Position numbers and translations under genes: made by a program. From positions 24,514-88,513 of the forward strand of contig JAFQXE010000033.1 of the NCBI GenBank assembly GCA_017407125.1: DNA of 64,000 nucleotides. The letters run 5' to 3'. The first letter of the stretch is position 1, and every line of letters begins with the position of its first letter. Source of the stretch: Thermoguttaceae bacterium (lineage in GTDB: Bacteria > Planctomycetota > Planctomycetia > Pirellulales > Thermoguttaceae). The notes under the pieces were generated by a model. That model had not been told where the DNA came from. It ran no database searches and worked only from the letters and a program-made list of their open reading frames with translations. Positions 1 to 8,324 of the stretch are shown here, piece by piece.

Positions 1-1
1 G

Positions 2-190
2 AAAAGCTATTTCTTTCTTTGGCTTGTCGTGATTGGCTATATCGCCGGGATTATCCATAAATATCTCTATTCCTGGGACTGGGTTGTAGCGTTGTATATT
101 ATCGACGCCTCTATGGTAGCAACCGACATGTTTTTGTGCTACTATTACGATTGGAAGAACAGGAAATCCAAAGAGATTACCAATCGATGA
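2..190 (+). CDS. C-terminal end of a membrane protein (5' truncated by window edge)
   Basis: An open frame enters from the left edge and runs 62 codons to TGA at 188-190. The peptide is very rich in aromatic and aliphatic residues, with two hydrophobic stretches (about residues 3-20 and 27-48) and a basic end (DWKNRKSKEITNR), so it reads as the last two membrane segments of an inner-membrane protein with a short cytoplasmic tail. I do not recognise the family. The stop codon is the first triplet of the palindromic repeat that follows (TGAAAGGCGG), so the repeat may have replaced the original end of the gene. Reading frame and hydrophobicity are seen; function is unknown. Confidence 0.55.
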   Translation, partial: KSYFFLWLVVIGYIAGIIHKYLYSWDWVVALYIIDASMVATDMFLCYYYDWKNRKSKEITNR

Positions 191-365
191 AAGGCGGTAA
201 TGGAGTTCGCCAACGGCGAACGGAATTACGCATTCGCCGGAACGGCGAACAAAACATTGGAACAACCATAAACCAATGGTGTTTAGTAATTCCGGCTTTT
301 AGGTTCGCCTTTGGCGAACTGCGTAATTCCGCTCCCTTCGGTCGCTTCATTACCGCCTTCCATTT
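188..365. repeat. REP-like palindromic element, copy 1
   Basis: The outer arms are inverted: TGAAAGGCGGTAATGGAG on the left and CTTCATTACCGCCTTCCA on the right. Inside are inner inverted pieces (CGGAATTACGCA against TGCGTAATTCCG, and CGCCAACGGCGAA-type stems). The centre matches the reverse complement of the sequence bordering the transposase gene at 7.6-8.3 kb, so this looks like a RAYT-less derivative of that element. It fills the whole gap between two genes: it begins in the stop codon of the upstream membrane protein and ends at the TAA of the ccsA fusion. Confidence 0.85.
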
Positions 366-3300
366 AATTCTTCCCAACTATCCCATATCGTATCAGCGCC
401 ATGACGGTCAGGACGACGTTAGCTCCGGCAAAGGCGAGAGCGGGAACGAGTCCGCCGGAACCGGACGCGTATCCGTGCATTGCGCTGCCGAGCAGGTAGT
501 TGACGCCGTACCACGCCATGAGAATCGCCAGCGCGCCGAAGACGGACGTCAGAGCCATGGTCATGTCACGGTTGCGCTTGAACCAGCCCCAATGCCGGGC
601 GTGAACGAAAATCAGGTAGACGAACATCGAAATCAGCGCCCAAACCTCTTTTCTGTCCCACGACCAAAAGCGTCCCCAGGAGACGTCCGCCCAAAGACCG
701 CCGAGAATAATCCCGATTGCCAAAAGCCAAATCGTGGCGGGAATGCACAGGTACATCAGCCGGGAAAGCGTAGACGTAATCGCCGGTGGAACGACCGCGC
801 CGGACTCATCTGTTGTATACTTCCCAACGGTAAACGCGCACAGAGCCGCCGCGCCCAGCGCCCAGGCGAGCATGGCGGTTCCGTATCCGCCGACGATGCT
901 GATAACGTGAACGCCCAGCCAGAAGTTGTCACGGAGAATCGGCATGAGGTTCTTCAGGCTGTCGTTGAACATGGGCGCGTGCAAAGCCGCCGCCGTTAAA
1001 AACGTCGTCAGCGCAGAAGCGCATAGCAGAGGAACAAGCTGTGAACTGTGAACTGTGGGTTGCGAATCGGCATTTTGTCGCGTCATCATAAAGGGGAAGA
1101 TGATTGTTCGCGGAACGTAAACGACGACAATTCCCAGCAGAGCCAGCGACGACAGCCAGACAAACAGGTCTGAAACGCACGGCAGCGCCGCTCCATAAGC
1201 CAGTCTCGGCAGAAGACTGACGGCGGCGTAACCCTGTCCCGCCCCGTAAGAAACGAAGACCATCATATAAAACAGAATCGCGGCGAGAACCCAGCGGACA
1301 ATTTGTAACAGAAAATATCGTTTCAGCGGGCAGCGGAATTGCAATCGCGAGTCGTTCCACGCCTGACGCATTCTTTCTGGATACGCCAGCGCCAGCGGAA
1401 GAATCAATCCCAGCGCGCCCGACATGAACGAAACGAACATGATCGTTTCAAACATGTTTGCAACCGGCGACCGGCTCATGATGTATCCGCGCAAGCCAAG
1501 TCCGAAACCGGAATAAATCACCGCAATCGCCAAAAGCGTTACAGGAACGGCAAAGACGAGCTTGCTTCGTTTCGGGAAGAATGCCAGCGCCAGACAGGCG
1601 AGCGTCGCCAGCGTCGAGAAAATCAGCGACCAGTTAAACGGTTTGGTTTTATAGTAAGTCTGTTCCCATTGAAGCAGTTTGTCCGCTTTGGGCGTTGTCG
1701 GATACCGTGACGCGTCCAGAACTTTAGCGTCCAAACGGTCTTTGGGAAGCAGGGCGTCTCGTTTGGAATCGGCGTAACGCCCGAGGTCTTTCAAGACGGA
1801 GCGAATCTCTGCAAACGCGGCGGATTGTTCTTTGGCGTTATTGGACGCTGTCGCCTTGACGGCTTTGTCCCACGCCATGCGGAACGATTCGATTTTCGTT
1901 TCTGGATACCCGCTGAGGACGGTTTTGTCCCCATAAAGCAAAACGGTAATCGGCAGCCAAACCGGCAGACGATCTTCCGGGGTGCGCCACAAATCGACGG
2001 CGTCTGGATTGAGCGACGGAACCAGACCCGGCAGCCCGCCTTCGTCATAGAGATGGTAACGAATCAGCGCCAGGTCAGTTTTCGTCTTTTGGAGTTGAGC
2101 GACAAGCGGCGAGTTCTTTTCCAACTCTCCGACAGCTATGTCAAGAGTTGACGAATACAGGTCAATCAGATGGGTAATCGTTCCCAAAGATCTGTCCATG
2201 CGCTGCGCGTTTTGGTCGTTCTCGTCTGCCAGGAAAATCATTCTCAGCGTTTCCCCAAACTGGGAAAGCGTCTGAGGAATCTGTTTCACGGCGTTGTCTG
2301 TGGACGTTGACAACGTAGCCTGCAATTGCATTCCCCAGCCGGCGAGTTGATCTTGCAGAAGTCGGGCGACAATGGGAGCGCAAGCCATGCGGGGGTTCTG
2401 TGACGCCGGCGGATAGAACGTAATCTTGCGGTACAGTTCCACCGCGTCAAAGAGCTTTATTATCGACTTTTCCAGCTTGGACTGCTGATGCTGAATTCCC
2501 GCTCGCTGTTCAGCCTGAATTTGCAATTCGAGGTTGTAACGGTATTCCGGGAGAATCGTTGACTTGGACGCCTGCCGTGGCGAGACGTACTTCAAAGCTT
2601 TGCCGTTCTTGTCGACCAGCGGGACGCCCAGCAGACGCCGTAAGTCGGGGTTTTTACATTCGATAAACGGGATATGCTCCCAAACCTCCGGCTCCATCTG
2701 CCAAAGCATGTACAGTTCCAGAGCCGAGAATTTCTTGGTCTTTCCGCCGTCGGTAAAATATCGGGTGATTCTTGCCGCCGAGTCCGCAGACAGTTCCCCG
2801 GTCAATTGCGCCGAATCCAGCGAGAACCGCGGCGAATCTGTCCCGCAAATGCTCTTTACCGCTTCTATAGCGGCAGTTGACAGCGGCTCAACGCGCCCGG
2901 AATCCAGTACCGGCAACGTTGCCAGCGAAGAATAATCGTCCGCCAAAGCGTTTGACGACATCAGCGCTGACAGGATGACTGCCAAAAGAATCCCAACTGT
3001 TGATGTGTTGACGCCAGCCCCTTGATTGTTCCCTCTTGCCTCTTGCCTACTGCCTACTGCCTTATTAAGATAATACAAAGCCCCAATTCCAGCGCAGACC
3101 ATCAAGCAGCCCAGATACAGCAAGCCGCGGCCGGGATCGTAATTGACAGTAAATGTTGACGAGTACAGCGGGGCAGACGCGTTGGTTTTAACCGTCTGAT
3201 TTTTAGCGACCCATTTAGCCAACTCCCCAGACTTGTCCAGCGGTCCGTTAAACGAGGACTGATAAAGCCGGTACGACTGCCCGTTGTTCGGGTTGACGAA

Positions 3301-5184
3301 GTTGACCGGCTGGTTGAGCTGAATGTTGACATGCTCATACTTTTTCGATTCGCCTTTGCTGTTTTTAGGGAACTGCGCTGTTACATCGGAAGAGTAATGG
3401 CTCGGCATGCTCGTCCCCGGGTCAAGACGTCGATTAAAGCGTTCCAGCAAAAGATTGAATCCGAGGTCGACGGTTTTTCGCGGCATGGTCAGCGTCAGCC
3501 AGCGGGATTCCCCCTTGTCGTTTTTGACGGGAATTGTCCAGGAGTCGCTGTTACGATACCATTCCGGCGGGGACATAGGATTGTTCACGCCCAGCGTAAC
3601 CCAGCGTTCTGTCGTCTGTCCGTTACATTCAACGCTCAGTAGAGCCGCAGCGGAATCGTTTTCAGACGGCTTTTGTTCTTCCAGCGGCGTTTCCATGTAC
3701 CGGACGCCGGGAGCGTCCATGCGCGGCTGAACCACTGCGGCGTAAGGCGTTCCCTCAAAAACGAGCGTGGGGGTTGTGTACGGGAATTCGCCGGTTGTAA
3801 CAGTCTTCCCGACAACGGATCGATAGTACATCGTCCGGGAAGAATCCATCGCCAGTTCTAAACGCGGGCCGAGCAGTTTGGCTCTCATCGACGCCATGGG
3901 ATTGTCTTCGGTTGAATCGATCTTCTGTTCCGTCGATTCCGGGCGGAAATATTCGCCGTAGACGTCGTTTGCCGAGTCGTTCCGGTTGAATTCCGATAGC
4001 AGACATAGCAGCGTCATCGAACCGGCGTTTTCGTACTGACCGGACGCGTCTTTTTTATAAACGTCAAAAACCGCAGCTCCCATCGCATCTTCCATGTTAA
4101 TCATCGTCAAAGCGACGTCGTTGCCCAGCGGAACCTTGGGCAGCGGGGCGTCGTCGCCGTTGCGAAGGTCTTCGATTGTCTTGCCCTCGGGCAGAAAATC
4201 CTTCAGCGTAAATTGATACGTCTTTCCAGCGTGAACGAACGTAAAGACGTCTTTATCGACGGCGTTTTTCGGCGCGTTGAGGAACGACTGCTTTTGCGCG
4301 TCCGACGTCAAGCGTCGATACGTAACCTGCTGTCCGCCGGTTAGACGGCTTCTCCCGATAAGCCCTTCCTGAATGTTTCTCGACGCCTGTAGCGTGATCT
4401 CCGTCCACTCGCCGGAAGCGGAAACGTTCTTAGTCGTTTCGGACTTCAGCGCCGGACGAACCGCCAGCGTGAGCGTCTGGTCAACGGTCAGTTCCCGATA
4501 CGGCTTTCTGAAGTCCAGCATACGGACTTTGATATTCAAACCGGAACCCTGACCGGAGTAAATCAGACCCGGCGCGGGCTTGACCAGTCCCCACGGAAAC
4601 CAACTCAGCTTTTTGTATTGCGACCACGAAATCGGTCCCGGCGCAATCGGGCAGGAGATTTGCGGGTCAATAATATTCGGCTGTTTTTCGTTCTGTTCAA
4701 AGGCGTCGTTACTTTTCTGGAAATCGCTGTCGGGGTCTTTGGGGAAGATGCGAATATTCAAAACGTGTTGAGAGGAAACCGCCTTGCTTCTTTGACAGCC
4801 CTCGTAGACGGTCAAATCGGCTTCCCAACCCCAGATGAGGCTAATAGCGCAGCCCGCCAGCAAGACCAACACGCCGGAGTGAATAATCATAAACCCGGTT
4901 TTGCGTTTCGTCCATCGTTTGGGATTGAGCGCGGAGCAAAACGCGCTAAGAGCCAGAGCCGCCAGCAGAGCAATAAACCAGCCGGCGCGATAAAACCCCC
5001 ATGCGGAACATTGCGACCCGTACAGGGCGTCAATTCGAGTCGCCCACGCCATCGCCGCCGTCAGGAGAATCAAAATCGTCAGTCCAAAGGGCAAAGAACC
5101 CAAAAATCGGGTAACAGGATTCCATATAATCGACCCAAAATTAGATGTTTTTTTGTCGACAGTGTTTTTTTCTTGCTGGTTCAT
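364..5184 (-). CDS. ccsA: ResB-CcsA fusion, system II cytochrome c biogenesis protein
   Basis: This 1606-residue protein should carry haem across the inner membrane and ligate it to c-type apocytochromes. The N-terminal ResB/Ccs1-like part has three membrane helices (about 31-49, 68-87, 97-119) followed by a long extracytoplasmic domain. A helix near residue 695 follows, then a second soluble domain, and from about residue 1180 a polytopic CcsA domain. The tryptophan-rich haem-handling motif is present near residue 1500 (WADVSWGRFWSWDRKEVW), with conserved-type histidines around it (VHVIS, MHGYASG). Fused ResB-CcsA proteins are known in several phyla; this one is long. Two short heptamer arrays are translated within it (positions 1038-1060 and 3031-3061, the latter coding SRQEARGNNQG after a membrane helix). 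A likely client is the CxxCH protein at 47.8 kb. Confidence 0.9.
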   Translation of the reverse strand: MNQQEKNTVDKKTSNFGSIIWNPVTRFLGSLPFGLTILILLTAAMAWATRIDALYGSQCSAWGFYRAGWFIALLAALALSAFCSALNPKRWTKRKTGFMIIHSGVLVLLAGCAISLIWGWEADLTVYEGCQRSKAVSSQHVLNIRIFPKDPDSDFQKSNDAFEQNEKQPNIIDPQISCPIAPGPISWSQYKKLSWFPWGLVKPAPGLIYSGQGSGLNIKVRMLDFRKPYRELTVDQTLTLAVRPALKSETTKNVSASGEWTEITLQASRNIQEGLIGRSRLTGGQQVTYRRLTSDAQKQSFLNAPKNAVDKDVFTFVHAGKTYQFTLKDFLPEGKTIEDLRNGDDAPLPKVPLGNDVALTMINMEDAMGAAVFDVYKKDASGQYENAGSMTLLCLLSEFNRNDSANDVYGEYFRPESTEQKIDSTEDNPMASMRAKLLGPRLELAMDSSRTMYYRSVVGKTVTTGEFPYTTPTLVFEGTPYAAVVQPRMDAPGVRYMETPLEEQKPSENDSAAALLSVECNGQTTERWVTLGVNNPMSPPEWYRNSDSWTIPVKNDKGESRWLTLTMPRKTVDLGFNLLLERFNRRLDPGTSMPSHYSSDVTAQFPKNSKGESKKYEHVNIQLNQPVNFVNPNNGQSYRLYQSSFNGPLDKSGELAKWVAKNQTVKTNASAPLYSSTFTVNYDPGRGLLYLGCLMVCAGIGALYYLNKAVGSRQEARGNNQGAGVNTSTVGILLAVILSALMSSNALADDYSSLATLPVLDSGRVEPLSTAAIEAVKSICGTDSPRFSLDSAQLTGELSADSAARITRYFTDGGKTKKFSALELYMLWQMEPEVWEHIPFIECKNPDLRRLLGVPLVDKNGKALKYVSPRQASKSTILPEYRYNLELQIQAEQRAGIQHQQSKLEKSIIKLFDAVELYRKITFYPPASQNPRMACAPIVARLLQDQLAGWGMQLQATLSTSTDNAVKQIPQTLSQFGETLRMIFLADENDQNAQRMDRSLGTITHLIDLYSSTLDIAVGELEKNSPLVAQLQKTKTDLALIRYHLYDEGGLPGLVPSLNPDAVDLWRTPEDRLPVWLPITVLLYGDKTVLSGYPETKIESFRMAWDKAVKATASNNAKEQSAAFAEIRSVLKDLGRYADSKRDALLPKDRLDAKVLDASRYPTTPKADKLLQWEQTYYKTKPFNWSLIFSTLATLACLALAFFPKRSKLVFAVPVTLLAIAVIYSGFGLGLRGYIMSRSPVANMFETIMFVSFMSGALGLILPLALAYPERMRQAWNDSRLQFRCPLKRYFLLQIVRWVLAAILFYMMVFVSYGAGQGYAAVSLLPRLAYGAALPCVSDLFVWLSSLALLGIVVVYVPRTIIFPFMMTRQNADSQPTVHSSQLVPLLCASALTTFLTAAALHAPMFNDSLKNLMPILRDNFWLGVHVISIVGGYGTAMLAWALGAAALCAFTVGKYTTDESGAVVPPAITSTLSRLMYLCIPATIWLLAIGIILGGLWADVSWGRFWSWDRKEVWALISMFVYLIFVHARHWGWFKRNRDMTMALTSVFGALAILMAWYGVNYLLGSAMHGYASGSGGLVPALAFAGANVVLTVMALIRYGIVGKN
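1038..1060. repeat. Heptamer (GTGAACT-type) array inside ccsA
   Basis: About two and a half units of a 7-base repeat (GTGAACT GTGAACT GTGGG) lie in frame in the CcsA half, in a loop coding the stretch TVHSSQL between membrane helices. It belongs to the same class of short heptamer arrays found between genes in this window. The frame stays open because the array is short. Confidence 0.6.
3031..3061. repeat. Heptamer (CTTGCCT / ACTGCCT) array inside ccsA
   Basis: Two CTTGCCT units run into two ACTGCCT units. On the coding (minus) strand this reads GGCAGTAGGCAGTAGGCAAG, the same GGCAGTA heptamer that follows the M60 peptidase stop (37.73 kb) and the YbhR stop (47.0 kb). In ccsA it is translated as GSRQEARG immediately after a membrane helix. 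It appears to be a repeat insertion tolerated in a linker. Confidence 0.7.
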
Positions 5185-5232
5185 ATTGTTAAAGATTGGT
5201 TTATGTGTATAATATAGTGGTTAGTGATTTGA

Positions 5233-5379
5233 TGAAAGGCGGTAACGGAGCGACCAACGGGAGCGCAGTTACGCAGTTCGCCGAAGGCGAACCAAAAAAC
5301 TGAACCCATCATTAAGTTCGCCTAACGGCGAATGCGTAATTCCGTTCGCTAACGCTCACTTCATTACCGCCTTCCATTT
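5233..5379. repeat. REP-like palindromic element, copy 2
   Basis: It runs from TGAAAGGCGGTAACGGAGCG on the left to TCATTACCGCCTTCCATTT on the right, with inner stems (GTTACGCAGTTCGCC against GGCGAATGCGTAATTCC, and TTCGCCGAAGGCGAA). This element fills the divergent region between the ccsA start and the HprK-like kinase start. A TATAAT-like box at 5206-5211 lies just outside it. Confidence 0.85.
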
Positions 5380-5427
5380 CCTCCCATTATACCAGCAATT
5401 TGCCAATTTGACCAGCCCCCCGCAGTA

Positions 5428-6357
5428 ATGCCTTCCCAAACAGTTCCTACCGTCGGTTCTTTGACGTCTGCTGAAATACGCCAGCGACTGCATTCTGACG
5501 GTTTGCGCGTTAAGATGGGGCCGTTTGCGATTTGCATTCGGTCGTCGATGGCGGACATTGCGTGGAATATGGAAAACCTGTACCGCGACTATCCCCTCGC
5601 TGACGATCGCATGGCGGACTACAGCGTTTTGGTTGATTATCCGCGTGGGCTGCGCCGCTGGTATCGTCCGCAGGTGATTTTTGAAATTGACGGGCATATC
5701 CCCTATAAGCCCTATCCTGCCGCGGCTGCAATTGCGATGATGGAATGGGGGCTGAATTGGACGCTGTTCACTGGGGCGAATCAGTATCTGCTCTTCCATG
5801 CCGCATGTTTGGAACGCAACGGGAAGTGCATTTTCATGGCGGGAAAGCCCGGCAGCGGAAAGAGCACGCTTTGCGCTGAACTCGCTTTGAAGCAAAATCC
5901 GTGGCGGCTGCTGACTGACGAGCTAACAATCGTCCGAAAAGAAACCTTTGACGTCCTGCCGCTGTGCCGTCCGATTTGTTTGAAAAATGCGGCGATCGAC
6001 ATTGTCGCTCAGCGACATCCAGACGCCTTTATCGGCAAAAAGAATTACAACACCGCCAAGGGAACCATCGCTCACGTTCGCGTCCCGACGGACAGCCTCA
6101 GTCGCATGGACGAGCCGTCGACGCCCCACATGATTCTCCTGCCTCAGTACAAGCAGGGAGCCAAAACCGAATGGGCGGAACTGCCGCAGTCAGAGGCGAT
6201 TATGCTTCTGGCGGAGCAGTCGTTTAATTTCCAGACGCTCGGCGCCGCCGGCTTTATGGCGATTAAACATATTGTGTCACAATCGAAAATGTACGAAGTC
6301 GTTTACTCCGACTTGGACGACCTTGTTCCGCAGCTGGAAGAGCTGTTTGATGAATAA
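5428..6357 (+). CDS. HprK-related kinase A-like protein
   Basis: This 309-residue protein resembles the C-terminal P-loop half of HPr kinase/phosphorylase. The Walker A motif is GKPGSGKST (139-147), preceded by the typical HAACLERNGKCIF strand; LLTDEL at about 162-168 provides the acidic residues of the HprK fold. Related HprK-like kinases occur in exosortase/exopolysaccharide gene clusters rather than in sugar-phosphotransferase regulation. The next gene overlaps by 8 bases and is a nucleotidyltransferase-like protein, and an AsnB-type amidotransferase lies beyond: the usual trio of such clusters. The start was chosen as the first ATG; no strong ribosome-binding site is visible. Substrate is unknown. 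Confidence 0.75.
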   Translation: MPSQTVPTVGSLTSAEIRQRLHSDGLRVKMGPFAICIRSSMADIAWNMENLYRDYPLADDRMADYSVLVDYPRGLRRWYRPQVIFEIDGHIPYKPYPAAAAIAMMEWGLNWTLFTGANQYLLFHAACLERNGKCIFMAGKPGSGKSTLCAELALKQNPWRLLTDELTIVRKETFDVLPLCRPICLKNAAIDIVAQRHPDAFIGKKNYNTAKGTIAHVRVPTDSLSRMDEPSTPHMILLPQYKQGAKTEWAELPQSEAIMLLAEQSFNFQTLGAAGFMAIKHIVSQSKMYEVVYSDLDDLVPQLEELFDE

Positions 6358-7513
6358 CATGAATCTCGTACGCGAAAGCGTCCTGCTGAAATACTGGAAC
6401 GAACCGGACAGAGTTTGTTATTACTCTGTTCCGGAGTGGGAACTGTTTTTGCGTCAGGCACGCAGTTCTCGTCTGGCGGGTCAGTGGGCGTACCGGCTGG
6501 CGCAGCAGGAAAGCTTTGATCAGATTCCTGAACCGGCTCAAATGGCTCTGGACGCGGCGTGGACGTATTCCGAACATCATCAGCGGGCGCTGATGTGGGA
6601 AATCCGTCAGGTGGAGAAAGTCCTGCATAACCTCGACTGCGTCAAGATTCTGCTCAAAGGCGCGTCGTACATCTATCAGGAAATGGAGTTCGCTCAAGGG
6701 CGGCTCGTTTCCGACCTCGACGTTCTGGTTCCGAAATCCGCTATTCAAGAGGCGGAAAAGACGCTCTTGGACAACGGCTGGGAGTCCGGAAAATACGACC
6801 CCTACGACCAACGGTATTATCGTCAGTGGATGCACGAAATTCCCCCGATGGTCAACCTTCAGCGCGGCATGACGATCGACATGCACCACAACATTCTGCC
6901 GGAGACGTCGCGCCGCCATCTGGACGCAACGCCGCTGTTCGACTCGGCGGTTGCGCTGACCGTTCCAGACAGCATTCAAAAAGAGAACCCGTGGGCGCCG
7001 ACGGTTTCCGGCTGGCGATCGCTGCAAGACGTAGACATGGTCATTCACGCTGCCGTTCATGCCTTTCAGGAAGGGGAAATTGACGGCTCGCTGCGTGACA
7101 TAATTGATATAGACGGGCTTCTTCGCCGATTTAGCGAGACATCGTCTGACTTCTGGACGCGGCTTCTGGATCGCGCCAAACAGTTAGGGCAGACGCGCCC
7201 GCTGTACTACGCGAGTCATTACTCTCACGAGATTCTCGACACGCCTATTCCAGACGAGATGGTTAAGCCGATACGCAAGATGGGGCCCGGGCTGTTCGCC
7301 CGATCGTTTATGGACGCCACGGTTTTTCGCGCCCTCGCCCCGCCGACGTATGAACTGCGTCCGTTCTCTGCAAGATTTTCTTCGTTCTTCTTGTACGCTC
7401 GCTCCCATTACGGACGAATGCCGCTCAATCTGCTTATTCCGCATTTGTGGCACAAGGCGTTCCCGAAAGATAAAATTCCCGAACCCGACAACGACGGTCA
7501 GCCGATGGGGTAG
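6350..7513 (+). CDS. Nucleotidyltransferase family protein (NTP_transf_5-like)
   Basis: The 387-residue protein has the core of the nucleotidyltransferase_5 family: LLKGASY (101-107) followed by GRLVSDLDVLVP (117-128), where the paired Asp residues would bind metal. Proteins of this family sit beside HprK-related kinase genes in exosortase-associated polysaccharide clusters. The open frame extends upstream, but ATG 6350 is preferred: GGAAGAG lies 7 bases before it and the gene then overlaps the kinase stop, indicating translational coupling. A second ATG at 6359 is possible. The gene ends 10 bases before the RAYT element. The transferred group is unknown. Confidence 0.75.
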   Translation: MNNMNLVRESVLLKYWNEPDRVCYYSVPEWELFLRQARSSRLAGQWAYRLAQQESFDQIPEPAQMALDAAWTYSEHHQRALMWEIRQVEKVLHNLDCVKILLKGASYIYQEMEFAQGRLVSDLDVLVPKSAIQEAEKTLLDNGWESGKYDPYDQRYYRQWMHEIPPMVNLQRGMTIDMHHNILPETSRRHLDATPLFDSAVALTVPDSIQKENPWAPTVSGWRSLQDVDMVIHAAVHAFQEGEIDGSLRDIIDIDGLLRRFSETSSDFWTRLLDRAKQLGQTRPLYYASHYSHEILDTPIPDEMVKPIRKMGPGLFARSFMDATVFRALAPPTYELRPFSARFSSFFLYARSHYGRMPLNLLIPHLWHKAFPKDKIPEPDNDGQPMG

Positions 7514-7520
7514 GTGGAAA

Positions 7521-8324
7521 TGAAATGGAAGGCGGTAATGGAGCGACCGGAGGGAGCGGAATTACGCAGTTCGCCGAAGGCGAACCGAAAAGCCGGTAAT
7601 ACCAATTTCCATTGAATTCATCAAACCGAAATGCCGGAATTACCAAAATCCATTGGTTTATGATTGTTCCAACGTTTTGTTCGCCATTGATTGGCAACGT
7701 CATTGGTTATTTATGTAATCGAAAACGGATTGGAATTCTTCGTCGTTGAAAACGTATCTTGTACTGGCTAATCGCGTCCAGATTTTAATACCGTCCGGAA
7801 ATTGTCTTTGTTTATGCAATTCGAGCGATGCGGCTGATTTTAACGACGTTGCTACGGAATCCGGGTCGGTATTGTCGGCGGTTAATAATATATGAATATG
7901 GTTCGATTGAACCGCCAAAATATATAATTTCCACGACCGTTTAATGCAATACTTTGAAATGGCGTCGTGGACAATTTCCCGTTGTGGTTTGGTAAATAAA
8001 ATCGGCGAAAATTTCATATTGTCGCGTTCCGTTTCCTCCCATTCAGGGAACACGTCAATATACCGTCCGTTTCGATCGACAGACCCCTTTTCGCATCCGT
8101 GCAATCGCGTCCCGCGAGTTGTAAACGTTATGAAATATGCAATCGGCGATGAATACATAATTTTTGAAATATTGGTTACGTCATTGGTTTATGGTTACAC
8201 CAACGTTTTGTTCGCCGTTGATTGGTATCGTCATTGGTGTATGGCTGTCCCAATATTTTGTTCGCCGTTCCGGCGAATGCGTAATTCCGTTCGCTTACGC
8301 GAACTCCATTACCGCCTTTCATTT
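7521..8324. mobile_element. RAYT-containing REP element (palindromic repeat split by a transposase gene)
   Basis: The left arm (7521-7690) and right arm (about 8165-8324) are the two halves of the palindromic family seen at 188-365: GGAAGGCGGTAATGGAGCG on the left, CTCCATTACCGCCTTTCA on the right. The transposase gene lies between them. A roughly 51-base direct repeat containing CATTGGTTTATGGTT and TTTTGTTCGCC occurs once left of the gene (about 7648-7695) and twice right of it (about 8177-8278). The element fits exactly between the stop codons of two convergent genes: the stop TGA of the amidotransferase (8319-8321) is part of the right arm. Confidence 0.8.
7700..8158 (-). CDS. REP-associated tyrosine transposase (RAYT, Y1/HUH family)
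   Basis: This 152-residue single-domain protein has the IS200-like Y1 fold. It starts with the strand SPIAYFITFTTRGTRLHG, has the metal-binding HUH motif as NHIHILL (His 87 and 89), and ends with DYINNQ, where Tyr 148 is the likely nucleophile (Tyr 135 is the alternative). Such enzymes nick and join single-stranded DNA at REP hairpins. The gene sits inside a REP-like palindrome with the same sequence as copies elsewhere in the window, which is the classic RAYT/REP association. It is short for a RAYT and lacks the usual basic C-terminal extension after the tyrosine helix, so activity is uncertain; the C-terminus ends in repeat sequence. Confidence 0.85.
   Translation of the reverse strand: MYSSPIAYFITFTTRGTRLHGCEKGSVDRNGRYIDVFPEWEETERDNMKFSPILFTKPQREIVHDAISKYCIKRSWKLYILAVQSNHIHILLTADNTDPDSVATSLKSAASLELHKQRQFPDGIKIWTRLASTRYVFNDEEFQSVFDYINNQ

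Noticed and set aside
136..999. 287-codon open frame on the plus strand opposite ccsA
   Set aside because: It is rich in Arg/Gln/Asn with no domain, and lies antisense to the well-supported ccsA fusion and over a REP element.
7434..7703. 89-codon minus-strand frame beside the RAYT
   Set aside because: It consists of REP-arm sequence and the antisense of the nucleotidyltransferase end; no independent gene signal.
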